15,849 bases of DNA from Candidatus Solincola jinzensis (GTDB lineage Bacteria > Actinomycetota > Geothermincolia > Geothermincolales > RBG-13-55-18), in assembly GCA_015711875.1 (NCBI GenBank), contig JACVJG010000012.1, forward strand, positions 1-15,849, in the 5' to 3' direction. The stretch's first letter is position 1. Each line of letters starts with the position of its first letter. Shown piece after piece: positions 6,114 to 12,912 of this stretch. The notes beneath the pieces were generated by a model. It ran no database searches and was not told the origin of the DNA. It was given only the letters and a program-made list of their open reading frames with translations. Position numbers and translations under genes: made by a program.

Positions 6114-7250
6114 TTATCGGCCTCGCCCTCGGCTCGTTATGCGGTGGATGTCCTCCTTGAGCAGGGTGCCCGCGAGTCGGCCCTCATCGGTAACCCAGAG
6201 AAAATCCCTCCCCATGCGCTCCATAAGCAACAGGGCTTCGAAAAGAGGGGAGCCCGCGCTTACAGCCTCCCCCTCCTTGAGCGGCCGTGCCACGGCGGAA
6301 ACGGGGGTGTCTCCCCAGAGCTCAGGTCTCAACGCGCGTATCTGCGGCATCCCCACGCTCGCCGCCAGCCTGCCCTGCCTCAATACCGCCACCACCGCTG
6401 CCGGCCTTTGTTGCAGGTACGACCTGTAAACCTCTTCCAGGGTCGTTGAGGCGTCTACCGCCGATACCCACGGGCGCAGCAGGTCGCCGGCGCGAAGCCC
6501 GGCCAGGGAGACGCGAAGCTGGACCTGGCGGTAGCTGTTTGCGGCCGCCTGTACCAGGAAGATGCCGATGAGGGTGATCCAGACGCTGGCGAAAAGATAA
6601 TCGTTTCCCCCGCGGAAGACGTCCACCAGGAACAGGGATAAGCCGCCCCCCACCAGCAGCGCCCCGACCCCTTCTCCCAGCCTGCTGGCGACTCGCGTGC
6701 TCCTCTCCAGGTCGCCCCAGTGGTGCCAGAGGAGCGAGCGCAGTATCCTGCCCCCGTCGAGGGGAAATCCGGGGACCAGATTGAAGGTGCCGAGGCCGAA
6801 ATTGACCACTGCGAGCAGCTCGAGACCATAGGACAAGGTGCCGGCGCCGGCAAGGCTGGAGAGGTATGCCGCGGTTCCGAAAAACAGGGTGAGGAAATAA
6901 GAGAAAAGGGGCCCGGATACCGCCATCTTGAACTCGACCCCCGGGGAGGTAACGTCTCTGCCCATCTGGGCCACGCCGCCGAAGACGAAAAGAGTGATGC
7001 GCAGGATGGGAATGCCGTTGCGGAGGGCCACCATGGAATGCGAGAGCTCGTGCATCAGAACGGAGGCGAAAAAGAGTATGGTGGTCACAAACGACACCGG
7101 GAGGTAGGCAGTGGGGCTGGAGTCCGTGTTGAGCTGGAAAAACTGGATCACCACCCACAGCAGGAGGGCGAAGACCATGAACCAGCTCCAGTGAAGATAG
7201 ATTTCCACCCCCCGAAATCTCGTGATGCGGAAGCCTCTCCGGGGGATCAC
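6114..7250 (-). CDS. M50 site-2-protease-type zinc metalloprotease with CBS domains (378 aa)
   Basis: This is a polytopic membrane protease of the site-2 protease/SpoIVFB group, which cleaves substrates within the bilayer. The zinc site is HELSH (67-71: H67, E68, H71) in one membrane segment, and the second motif NLVPGFPLDGGR (157-168) supplies D165. Four to six hydrophobic segments cover 20-235. The cytosolic tail (about 250-375) reads as a CBS pair: LRAGDLLRPWVSAVDASTTLEEV and DFLWVTDEGRLAGTLLKEDI, a domain that often senses adenosyl ligands. The start is a GTG at 7250; the N-terminus GFRITRFRGVEIYLHWSW fits the family. It begins 15 bases after the mtnP stop with a poor ribosome binding site, so it is probably translationally coupled. 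Its substrate cannot be inferred. Confidence 0.92.
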   Translation of the reverse strand: MIPRRGFRITRFRGVEIYLHWSWFMVFALLLWVVIQFFQLNTDSSPTAYLPVSFVTTILFFASVLMHELSHSMVALRNGIPILRITLFVFGGVAQMGRDVTSPGVEFKMAVSGPLFSYFLTLFFGTAAYLSSLAGAGTLSYGLELLAVVNFGLGTFNLVPGFPLDGGRILRSLLWHHWGDLERSTRVASRLGEGVGALLVGGGLSLFLVDVFRGGNDYLFASVWITLIGIFLVQAAANSYRQVQLRVSLAGLRAGDLLRPWVSAVDASTTLEEVYRSYLQQRPAAVVAVLRQGRLAASVGMPQIRALRPELWGDTPVSAVARPLKEGEAVSAGSPLFEALLLMERMGRDFLWVTDEGRLAGTLLKEDIHRITSRGRGR

Positions 7251-7265
7251 CGCACGCCGCTCTCG

Positions 7266-8096
7266 TCAGAAATGTTCGACGATCTCGATGGGGCTGATGG
7301 TGGCCTCCTCGAGCATGGACGAGCAGTCGCAGTCGAGGTCCCCCGAGATGGCGGGCAGCAATTCCTCCAGGAGCACGAGCAGGCTCTCATTGTTCTGCTT
7401 GAAAACGCGGCCCACTTCCTCGGCGGTCACCGATTTGACCCCCTCTTCATCGGCGATCCAGACGTCCCAGTCGGTTACCAGGGATATGTTGAGGTAACAC
7501 ATACCCAACTCGCGTGCCAGCACCACCTCGGGGTACTGGGTCATGTTGATAACGTCCCAGCCTTGAGAGTGGTACCATTTGCTTTCCGCGCGGGTGCTGA
7601 AGCGCGGGCCGTTGATGATCACCGCGGTCCCCCCGTTGCGGCAAGGTATGCCGAGACGCCCGGCGGTTTCCGCGCAGATCTCGCGCATAGCCGGGCAATA
7701 GGGCTCGGAACAGCTTATGTGAACCGCCGCCGGTCCGTCATAGAAAGTGCTGTCCTGGCGGAAGGAGCGGTCCACGAACTGGTCGCAGAGGACGAAGGTG
7801 CCCGGGGGTATCTCGCGCTGCAAGGAACCACATGCGCCGGGTGAGACGATGCGCTCGACTCCGAACTCCCTCATGCCCCATATATTGGCTCGATAATTGA
7901 TGCGATGGGGAGGATACTGGTGGTGGCGTCCATGGCGGGGTAGAAAGACCACCTCCACTCCATTGAGCTCTCCCACCACGAAACGGTCGCTCGGGGGCCC
8001 GTAGGGCGTATGCACGGCGTAGCTGTTGGCCTTCTTCAAGAGCGAGTAAAATCCGGAGCCCCCGAAGATGCCGATCTTGACCTTTGGAAGCTGCAT
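7266..8096 (-). CDS. mtnP: S-methyl-5'-thioadenosine phosphorylase (276 aa)
   Basis: The enzyme splits methylthioadenosine with phosphate into adenine and methylthioribose 1-phosphate, salvaging the by-product of polyamine and other SAM-dependent pathways. The start at 8096 is set by GGAGGGGG just upstream, giving MQLPKVKIGIFGGSGFY. Phosphate-site marks are GGSG (12-15), RHGRHHQYPPHRINYRAN (54-71) and GPRFSTRAES (163-172). The base/ribose site is NMTQYPE (184-190) and TDWD (208-211). The Asp-containing TDWD matches adenine-specific MTAPs (human TDYD) rather than methylthioinosine phosphorylases. The tail carries CDC (256-258), like the C-terminal CxC seen in archaeal thermostable MTAPs. Length is normal. 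It follows fmdB and is followed by the M50 gene after 15 bases. Confidence 0.93.
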   Translation of the reverse strand: MQLPKVKIGIFGGSGFYSLLKKANSYAVHTPYGPPSDRFVVGELNGVEVVFLPRHGRHHQYPPHRINYRANIWGMREFGVERIVSPGACGSLQREIPPGTFVLCDQFVDRSFRQDSTFYDGPAAVHISCSEPYCPAMREICAETAGRLGIPCRNGGTAVIINGPRFSTRAESKWYHSQGWDVINMTQYPEVVLARELGMCYLNISLVTDWDVWIADEEGVKSVTAEEVGRVFKQNNESLLVLLEELLPAISGDLDCDCSSMLEEATISPIEIVEHF

Positions 8097-8189
8097 AAAA
8101 CCCCCTCCGTGATCGAGAACCCGGTAGGTTACCACCCAGCTGTCCAGTGATGGGGAGCCTCGCCTGTCCAGTATGGGTTTAACGGTATC

Positions 8190-8209
8190 CCAGGCGCTTT
8201 CCGGCCTGG
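8190..8209 (-). terminator. Hairpin between fmdB and mtnP
   Basis: CCAGGC (8190-8195) and GCCTGG (8204-8209) form a perfect 6-bp stem with an 8-base loop, about 17 bases past the fmdB stop. No U-run follows, so it may only partly terminate or may process the fmdB-mtnP transcript. Confidence 0.4.
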
Positions 8210-8225
8210 CTTTGAGCGGTCGGCG

Positions 8226-8471
8226 CTAATCCTCGCATGCCGTTGCCGCCGTCTTCTCCGGCTCCCGGGATTCCTTGTCGCCGCCGTTGTCGGAAGCCTT
8301 GCGTGAGTCGGTCTTATAAAAGCCCGAACCCTTGAAGATGATACCCACGGGGTGGAACACGCGGCGTACCTTTCCCCCGCACCTGGGGCAGCTTTTCACT
8401 TCCTCGTCCACCGCGTGCACTACCTCGAAGACATCGCTGCAATCGGCGCATTTGTAGTCATATGTAGGCAT
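8226..8471 (-). CDS. fmdB: FmdB-family zinc-ribbon protein (81 aa)
   Basis: Small putative regulatory protein of the FmdB/CxxC_CxxC_SSSS family. The canonical N-terminus MPTYDYKC starts at 8471; GAGGTGAT is well spaced for this ATG, which is why the upstream ATG and GTG are rejected. Zinc ligands are C8, C11, C28 and C31. The segment RRVFHPVGIIFKGSGFYKTD (36-55) is the family's conserved second half. The tail is charged and disordered. The family was first noted near formamidase/amidase genes, and its true role remains poorly known. It heads the fmdB-mtnP-M50 series behind a clear promoter. Confidence 0.95.
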   Translation of the reverse strand: MPTYDYKCADCSDVFEVVHAVDEEVKSCPRCGGKVRRVFHPVGIIFKGSGFYKTDSRKASDNGGDKESREPEKTAATACED

Positions 8472-8509
8472 CTTCATCACCTCTGACAGCGTTGTTTTCA
8501 GCAGTACAA

Positions 8510-8538
8510 AATATACATGTTGAACAAGTCGTTTTCAA
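8510..8538 (-). promoter_or_regulatory. Sigma-70-type promoter of fmdB
   Basis: On the minus strand -35 TTGAAA (8533-8538) and -10 TATATT (8510-8515) are separated by exactly 17 bases. Expected transcription start is near 8503, leaving a leader of about 30 bases with the fmdB ribosome binding site. This is the best-matching promoter in the window. Confidence 0.7.
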
Positions 8539-8627
8539 TATTACCCCAGCGGCGCATATGTCCCCATGATCGCGCTCACCTGCGCGCCGCAAAAGGGATG
8601 GAGGCCGGGTTTCAGGCGCTATCCGGA

Positions 8628-8636
8628 TGCTATGAT
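8628..8636 (+). promoter_or_regulatory. Extended -10 promoter for the LPG-synthase-TM gene
   Basis: TGCTATGAT is a TGn extension joined to a five-of-six -10 box. The -35 region is poor, as is usual for extended -10 promoters. It lies about 86 bases before the start codon of the membrane protein and diverges from the fmdB promoter. Confidence 0.5.
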
Positions 8637-8721
8637 AGGGAATGGTTCCCGCTTCCGGCCGAGATGGCCGCCGGGCAAGCGGGGCGGGCGGCTGGGTTGA
8701 GAGCGGCTCGGAGGAGAGAGG

Positions 8722-9837
8722 ATGCGGGAAGAGGCCGACCCCGTACCCGGGATGACGCCGTGGGAAAACGGCGGCGTGGCAAGAGAAGCGGTTGATGCGG
8801 GACGACCAGGCAGAGCCTGGCGCCTGCTCGGGAACGCCTTGGTTCTGTTATGGCTGGGGGTGGGCCTTTATTACCTGGTGCCGAAGTTCATCGGTGACCG
8901 CGAGATGCTGGCGGTGGTGCGGAACGCCAACTTCCTCCTCGTCCCCGTGGCCCTTGCCGTGGAAACCCTCTCCATGCTCTGCGTATGCCGCCTATATTAT
9001 CAGGTGCTGAGGATAGGGGGTGGGACCCTCCCCTTTCCTCGCGTCTCCCTTATCTATATGAGCGCCTATGCCTTCGGGCACGTGGTCCCGGGCGGGAACA
9101 CCGGCACGCTTTACCTGAACTACCGGGAGTTGAGGCGGGAGGGAACGGGAAAGGCGCTCACCATAAAGGCGCTGGGGGCCGCCTATGTCATCTACTCCGC
9201 CGCGCTCATCGCGCTTCTGGCCGCCGGCCTGCTCCTCTCCCTGCTTACCGGCCGCCTGTCTGTTGCCTACGACCTCGTCGCCCTCTCCATCGCCGGCGGA
9301 GCCCTCGTTTTCATGGCAATATGCGTTTACCTGGTGCGTATGCCCCACATACTCGTGCGCATGGCGGGTAAGTTCCTGCGCGCTGCCCATAACCTGCGTC
9401 TTCTGAAAGGCGTGGAAACGGCAGAGGTAGAGCGGAGGGTGGAGGAGACCGTAGGCTATCTCCGGGATGTTTTCGCTCGGCGCGACAATGCCGTGCGCGT
9501 AGGGGCATGGGGCCTGGGTTTCTGGCTTTTCGACCTGGCCTGCCTTTTTACCGTCTTCGTGGCCATCGGCCACCCCGTCAACCCCGGCATACTAATGGTC
9601 TGCTACACCATCGCGGACATCGCGGGAAGCCTGCCCTTGACTCCGGCCGGCTTGGGGGTGTTCGAGGTCAGCCTGGGCGCGACCCTTTACGCCTTCGGGT
9701 ACCCCAAGGAGATCCTGGCGACGGCGGTCCTGGGGTTCCGCTTTTTCAGCTTCTGGCTCTGTACCCTTGCGGGAGGCATTTGTTACCTTTTCCTGCGCCT
9801 GCAGAGGCGATCGGAAGGGAAGGGGCACACGGGATGA
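8722..9837 (+). CDS. LPG-synthase-TM/UPF0104-family integral membrane protein (371 aa)
   Basis: About eight hydrophobic segments are visible (near 37-55, 70-92, 108-122, 150-175, 184-206, 260-283, 288-308 and 335-358). The signature of the lysylphosphatidylglycerol-synthase transmembrane (flippase-like) family is present: SAYAFGHVVPGGNTG (114-128) and ADIAGSLPLTPAGLGVFEVSLG (298-319). The soluble aminoacyl-transfer domain of MprF is absent, so the protein is not a lipid-lysylating enzyme by itself; related stand-alone proteins are thought to move lipids or lipid-linked sugars, which is inference here. The first 33 residues are polar. GGAGGAGA lies seven bases before the ATG. A charged cytoplasmic loop (215-255) is unremarkable. 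pfkB follows after 195 bases from its own promoter. Confidence 0.87.
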   Translation: MREEADPVPGMTPWENGGVAREAVDAGRPGRAWRLLGNALVLLWLGVGLYYLVPKFIGDREMLAVVRNANFLLVPVALAVETLSMLCVCRLYYQVLRIGGGTLPFPRVSLIYMSAYAFGHVVPGGNTGTLYLNYRELRREGTGKALTIKALGAAYVIYSAALIALLAAGLLLSLLTGRLSVAYDLVALSIAGGALVFMAICVYLVRMPHILVRMAGKFLRAAHNLRLLKGVETAEVERRVEETVGYLRDVFARRDNAVRVGAWGLGFWLFDLACLFTVFVAIGHPVNPGILMVCYTIADIAGSLPLTPAGLGVFEVSLGATLYAFGYPKEILATAVLGFRFFSFWLCTLAGGICYLFLRLQRRSEGKGHTG

Positions 9838-10002
9838 CGCATGGACGCGAAGAAGAACGTGAAGGCGGTGCTTGAGCCGCTTTCCCACCCACGGCGGAGC
9901 GATCGTGACCTGCTGCCCAATGCCTTTCGCAGGGGATGGGGGAAGAGGCGAAGGCCTCCGGTTTCAAGTGCTCCCGCGGCGGCGTTTGTGGGGCCGCTTC
10001 CG

Positions 10003-10011
10003 TGTTAGAAT
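10003..10011 (+). promoter_or_regulatory. Extended -10 promoter for the PfkB-family gene
   Basis: TGTTAGAAT contains TGn followed by TAGAAT, five of six matches to the consensus -10. No good -35 is seen. Transcription would start near 10018, leaving about 15 bases that still hold the GGAGGT ribosome binding site. Confidence 0.55.
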
Positions 10012-10032
10012 AGCGGGAAAACGGAGGTGGTC

Positions 10033-10932
10033 ATGAGCATACTGGTGGTAGGGTCGGTGGCGCTTGATTCCATACGCACCCCTTTCGGGGAGGTCGAGGA
10101 GATACTGGGAGGCTCCGCGACCTATTTCAGCGTGGCGGCCTCGTTTTTCGGGGATGTGCGCCTGGTGGCGGTGGTGGGGGACGATTTCCCTGGCGAGCAC
10201 GTGGAGTTCCTGCGCTCGCGCGGTGTGGACACGCGAGGCCTGCGTGCCGTACCGGGCAGGACCTTTCGCTGGAAGGGATATTATACTTACGACCTCAACG
10301 AGGCGCATACCCTCGATACCCAGCTCAACGTCTTCGAGGATTTCGAGCCCGAGATACCCGAGGAGTACAGGGATTCCGAATACGTGTTCCTCGCCAATAT
10401 CGACCCAGAGCTGCAGTTGAAGGTGCTGGAGCAGGTGCGCTCGCCACGCCTGGTGGTCTGCGACACCATGAACTTCTGGATCGAGAACAAGCGGGAGGCC
10501 CTGCTGAAAACGGTCTCGCGCGTTGACTGCCTGTTGCTCAACGATGCCGAGGCGAGGCAGCTGGCGCAAGACCCGAACCTTATAGCGGCGGGAAGGAAGC
10601 TCCTGGGCATGGGGCCAGAGCGGGTGATCATCAAAAAGGGTGAGCACGGGGTGATAATGCTCGCGGGGGAGGAGTTTTTCTCGCTTCCCGCCTATCCCCT
10701 GGAAACGGTCTTCGACCCCACGGGCGCGGGAGATACCTTCGGAGGAGGTTTCCTGGGCTCCCTTTCGCGTTTCGAGGAGGCGGGCGAGGAGGAGATCCGC
10801 AGGGCGGTGGTATACGGCAGCGTGGTGGCATCCTTCACGGTGGAGGATTTCTCCTGTCGCCGCCTCAGCACTTTGAGCATGGAGGAGATCGAGGAGAGAT
10901 ACCGGGCTTTCTCGGCCATAACCTGTTTCTGA
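10033..10932 (+). CDS. PfkB-family carbohydrate/nucleoside kinase (299 aa)
   Basis: This is a ribokinase-fold ATP-dependent kinase. The N-terminus MSILVVGSVALDSI, the substrate-side GG pair in LGGSATYFSVAA (25-36), the central NDAEARQL (170-177) and the ATP/anion-hole signature FDPTGAGDTFGGGF (227-240, catalytic D234) are all present. Length is typical. The lid region (WKGYYTYDLNEAHTL) and the absence of classic ribokinase or fructokinase residues leave the substrate open; a nucleoside or ribose-type substrate is plausible because a methylthioadenosine phosphorylase is encoded nearby, though on the other strand. The start at 10033 is preferred to an in-frame GTG two codons earlier because GGAGGT overlaps that GTG. 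The PH-domain gene follows after 55 bases. Confidence 0.9.
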   Translation: MSILVVGSVALDSIRTPFGEVEEILGGSATYFSVAASFFGDVRLVAVVGDDFPGEHVEFLRSRGVDTRGLRAVPGRTFRWKGYYTYDLNEAHTLDTQLNVFEDFEPEIPEEYRDSEYVFLANIDPELQLKVLEQVRSPRLVVCDTMNFWIENKREALLKTVSRVDCLLLNDAEARQLAQDPNLIAAGRKLLGMGPERVIIKKGEHGVIMLAGEEFFSLPAYPLETVFDPTGAGDTFGGGFLGSLSRFEEAGEEEIRRAVVYGSVVASFTVEDFSCRRLSTLSMEEIEERYRAFSAITCF

Positions 10933-10987
10933 TACGGGGCAAGCGGGTTTTTCAAGGCAAGACGCGATAAACGGGAGGAGGGGGAGC

Positions 10988-11932
10988 ATGGCGGCGCAGT
11001 ATCATCACAAGGTGATCGAGGGGGATGAGACGGTCATCTTCGATAAAAGGCATTCGCTGTGGGAGATATGGCGGAACTTCCTCATAGGCATAGGCGCGGT
11101 GGTGGCCCTGGTGCTGCTGCTCACCAAGTTCAGCCCCGGTCCCTCTGATCCCGCCTCGCCCTCCACCAACTGGGGATACATAGTTTTGATAAGCGCGTTC
11201 GCGCTTTTTGTCGCCTTGTTCTACGGGGCATGGCCGGCTTTTAAGCGGCGCGACCTGCCGGAGAAGAGCTACTTTCTGCCCGCGAGCTCCGCGATCCTGG
11301 CCGCCGCGGGATGGGGAGCGCTGATGTGGTTCCGGAACAGCAAGGGGTTCGCCGATATATGGTCTATCGTGGTATGGATCTCCTTCGCGGTGGTGATCGT
11401 CGGCTGGCTGCTGTACCCCGTTCTCTCCTGGTATTTTTCCCATTTCATCCTCACCGACCGCCGCATCATCCTGGTGACCGGCATTCTCACCAAGAAGACC
11501 AAGGCCATTCCGCTTGACCAGTTGAACGACATCAGCGGCAGCCAGAACGCGTGGGAGAGGATGTTCAACTACGGCGACCTGGTCATAGAGTCCGCGGGCG
11601 AGTTCGGCCAGCAGCCCTTCACCAACATCTCGGATCCCGTGGGGGTGAAAAAGCTCATCTTCGAGCAGAGGCGCTTATTCGAGGAGCGGCAGGAGCGCAA
11701 GTATGGCGAGGAGATGGCCAGGCAGCTCTCCGGGGTCATACAAGCCACACAGCCCACGGTGACCCCCGCCGAAGGGCGTGCTTCGCGCCAAGAGAAGGTC
11801 GTGGACGAACTCGAGGTGGTTGATGGGCTGAAGAAACTGGATGAGCTACGCCAGAGCGGCGCCTTGACGGAGGATGAGTTCCAGGAGGCCAAGCGCGACC
11901 TCATGGAACGCTTGCGCGAGGACAGGGGATGA
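10988..11932 (+). CDS. Membrane PH-domain (bPH2, YdbS-like) protein with SHOCT tail (314 aa)
   Basis: Four hydrophobic segments (about 30-47, 64-82, 98-114 and 126-148) precede a bacterial PH domain (150-225) containing the hallmark FILTDRRIILVTGILTKK and IPLDQLNDISGSQNAWERMFNYGDLVIESAG. After a charged linker (226-280), residues 281-309 are a SHOCT motif: LKKLDELRQSGALTEDEF and EAKRDLMERL. bPH2/SHOCT combinations are common in Actinomycetota and Bacillota; SHOCT is thought to mediate oligomer or partner binding, with no enzymatic role known. GGGAGGAGGGGGAG lies directly before the ATG. It is probably cotranscribed with the pfkB-family gene, although no shared function is evident. Confidence 0.9.
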   Translation: MAAQYHHKVIEGDETVIFDKRHSLWEIWRNFLIGIGAVVALVLLLTKFSPGPSDPASPSTNWGYIVLISAFALFVALFYGAWPAFKRRDLPEKSYFLPASSAILAAAGWGALMWFRNSKGFADIWSIVVWISFAVVIVGWLLYPVLSWYFSHFILTDRRIILVTGILTKKTKAIPLDQLNDISGSQNAWERMFNYGDLVIESAGEFGQQPFTNISDPVGVKKLIFEQRRLFEERQERKYGEEMARQLSGVIQATQPTVTPAEGRASRQEKVVDELEVVDGLKKLDELRQSGALTEDEFQEAKRDLMERLREDRG

Positions 11933-11956
11933 GAGGCGGGGTTTACCGCGGACAGG

Positions 11957-12064
11957 GCGATGCCCTATTGGAGAAGAGGTCAGCACGTTAGCCTACGGGT
12001 GACGGCACGCACAAGGAGGCTCCGGCTTGGTAAAGCGAGGGCATCGCACGGCACCCAGGCCGTG
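11957..12064. repeat. Nested inverted repeats, possible structured RNA
   Basis: GCGATGCCC (11957-11965) is perfectly complementary to GGGCATCGC (12039-12047), 73 bases apart. Immediately after it CACGGC (12047-12052) and GCCGTG (12059-12064) form a perfect 6-bp stem with a six-base loop. The enclosed segment can form small stems of its own, and GGGC/GCCC at 11955-11965 offers an alternative local hairpin. Confidence 0.4.
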
Positions 12065-12393
12065 TCGATAGTCGTTATTACCGCGGCCTCCCGGCGTAAG
12101 CATATGCAAGCTGAGGCGCGATTACGGTTTTAACATACGTGAAAACATCGCCGCTGCGGTCTGCCTGCGCGCAAAGATCCGGGAATAACTTTGACCGTGG
12201 CGTAGCATCCGCGATGGCTTTTCCAGCGTACAACCAGAAGATCTGGCGCGTTACCTTTGGGCGATCCCTCCCCGCAACACGCTACGGTACGGCTTGGGAC
12301 ATAATGCGCGATCGTAAAGAACTCCCGCGCCTCCTGGCCTGCCGTTCCCGGCGAGCGCGACCGCCGCTTAAGGTTGCCGCGCTATCGCCCTGG

Positions 12394-12436
12394 GATCACC
12401 GTGACATCAAGCGCTTTAAGCGATGTCGCCGTGATC
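12394..12436. repeat. Long inverted repeat, 15-nt arms
   Basis: GATCACCGTGACATC (12394-12408) faces GATGTCGCCGTGATC (12422-12436); the arms pair at all but one position, with one G-U. The 13-base loop itself contains CGCTTTAAGCG. There is no U-run on either strand, so it is not a classical terminator. A structured RNA, a repetitive extragenic palindrome or a protein-binding site are all possible. Confidence 0.6.
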
Positions 12437-12583
12437 GCAGACGCTCCCTGTCGTTAAAGCGTCTTCCACACCCGCCTGCGCTGCCATAGAAAAGCCCTTT
12501 TTCGAGCGCTTCCTTCGATATGCCATATATGGCCTGCCGGTAACAGGCGAGACAGAAGTCAGAGTGTTCCTGTCTGCTATGCG

Positions 12584-12739
12584 CTATTTTTCCAGTTTTT
12601 TCTCGAGCTTCTCGATTTTTTTCTGCGCCTTGGCGCTCGATTTCTCGAGCTTGCTGAGCTTCTTCTCCAGCTTGGCCTTGCCCTTCTCCGCCTTATCCAG
12701 CGCCTTCTGAGCCTTCTTAAGCTTGCTCTCCTTACCCAC
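12584..12739 (-). CDS. Small Lys/Glu-rich coiled-coil protein (51 aa)
   Basis: The start is a GTG at 12739 because AAAGGAGG sits seven bases upstream; the longer in-frame extension to 12820 would run through this ribosome binding site and the promoter. After VGKESKLKK the product is nearly continuous heptad-like helix (KALDKAEKGKAKLEKKLSKL, KIEKLEKKLEK) with Lys about one third of residues, few aromatic residues and no Cys. It should be an extended, strongly basic coiled coil, cytoplasmic. Such proteins may bind nucleic acid or form oligomers, but no family is recognised and low complexity makes homology unreliable. Its promoter carries a palindrome between the -35 and -10, suggesting regulated expression. 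Confidence 0.7.
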   Translation of the reverse strand: MGKESKLKKAQKALDKAEKGKAKLEKKLSKLEKSSAKAQKKIEKLEKKLEK

Positions 12740-12794
12740 TGCCCTTCCTCCTTTCACAAAAACCATCTTATGACCGAACGCCGCGAGCACCATA

Positions 12795-12824
12795 TATATA
12801 ACCGACAAAGGGTCGGTCACTCAA
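12795..12824 (-). promoter_or_regulatory. Promoter of the coiled-coil gene with operator-like palindrome
   Basis: On the minus strand -35 TTGAGT (12819-12824) and -10 TATATA (12795-12800) are 18 bases apart. The spacer is almost entirely filled by the inverted repeat ACCGAC-AAAGG-GTCGGT (12801-12817). A dimeric repressor bound there would block polymerase. The half-site ACCGAC is of the kind used by several TetR-family repressors. Alternatively the repeat could be an unrelated hairpin. Confidence 0.5.
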
Positions 12825-12845
12825 GTGCCGGCAGGAAACGAATGC

Positions 12846-12860
12846 GCCCCATGCCGGGGC
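12846..12860. repeat. Small hairpin GCCCC-ATGCC-GGGGC
   Basis: A perfect 5-bp stem with a five-base loop lies between the divergent coiled-coil promoter and the PHP gene. It could be a weak regulatory site; nothing more can be said. Confidence 0.3.
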
Positions 12861-12893
12861 AGCTCCTCTATCTTACTTCGGGCCCCTCCTTTT

Positions 12894-12902
12894 TGCTATC
12901 CT
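12894..12902 (+). promoter_or_regulatory. Possible extended -10 for the PHP hydrolase gene
   Basis: TGCTATCCT has the TGn extension but only four matches in the hexamer. Transcription from it would start about four bases before the ATG at 12913, which would cut off the weak GGGAGA site, so the assignment is uncertain. Confidence 0.25.
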
Positions 12903-12912
12903 TCGGGAGAAG

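Larger units (their letters stand above)
11933..12583. other. 650-bp region without a recognisable gene
   Basis: No open frame here has both a ribosome binding site and protein-like composition; the longest plus-strand frame (12139-12489) is Arg-rich, starts at an unsupported GTG and runs through a long inverted repeat. The region instead holds several inverted repeats (11957-12047, 12047-12064, 12394-12436). It follows the PH/SHOCT gene and ends at the stop of the small coiled-coil gene. It could hold a structured RNA or be decayed sequence; no known riboswitch or tRNA pattern was recognised. Confidence 0.5.

Noticed and set aside
9841..10008. Possible 55-codon plus-strand frame between the LPG-synthase-TM and PfkB genes
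   Set aside because: It has no clear ribosome binding site, its second half is Arg/Pro/Ala-rich, and it ends within the extended -10 promoter of the next gene.
9964..10989. 341-codon minus-strand frame opposite the PfkB-family gene
   Set aside because: The plus strand encodes all kinase motifs; the reverse frame has none.
12139..12489. 116-codon plus-strand open frame in the gene-free region
   Set aside because: It begins at a GTG with no ribosome binding site, is extremely Arg-rich, matches no family and runs through the long inverted repeat at 12394-12436.
12584..12820. 78-codon version of the coiled-coil gene starting at 12820
   Set aside because: The extension covers the promoter palindrome and the strong ribosome binding site that serves the GTG at 12739.
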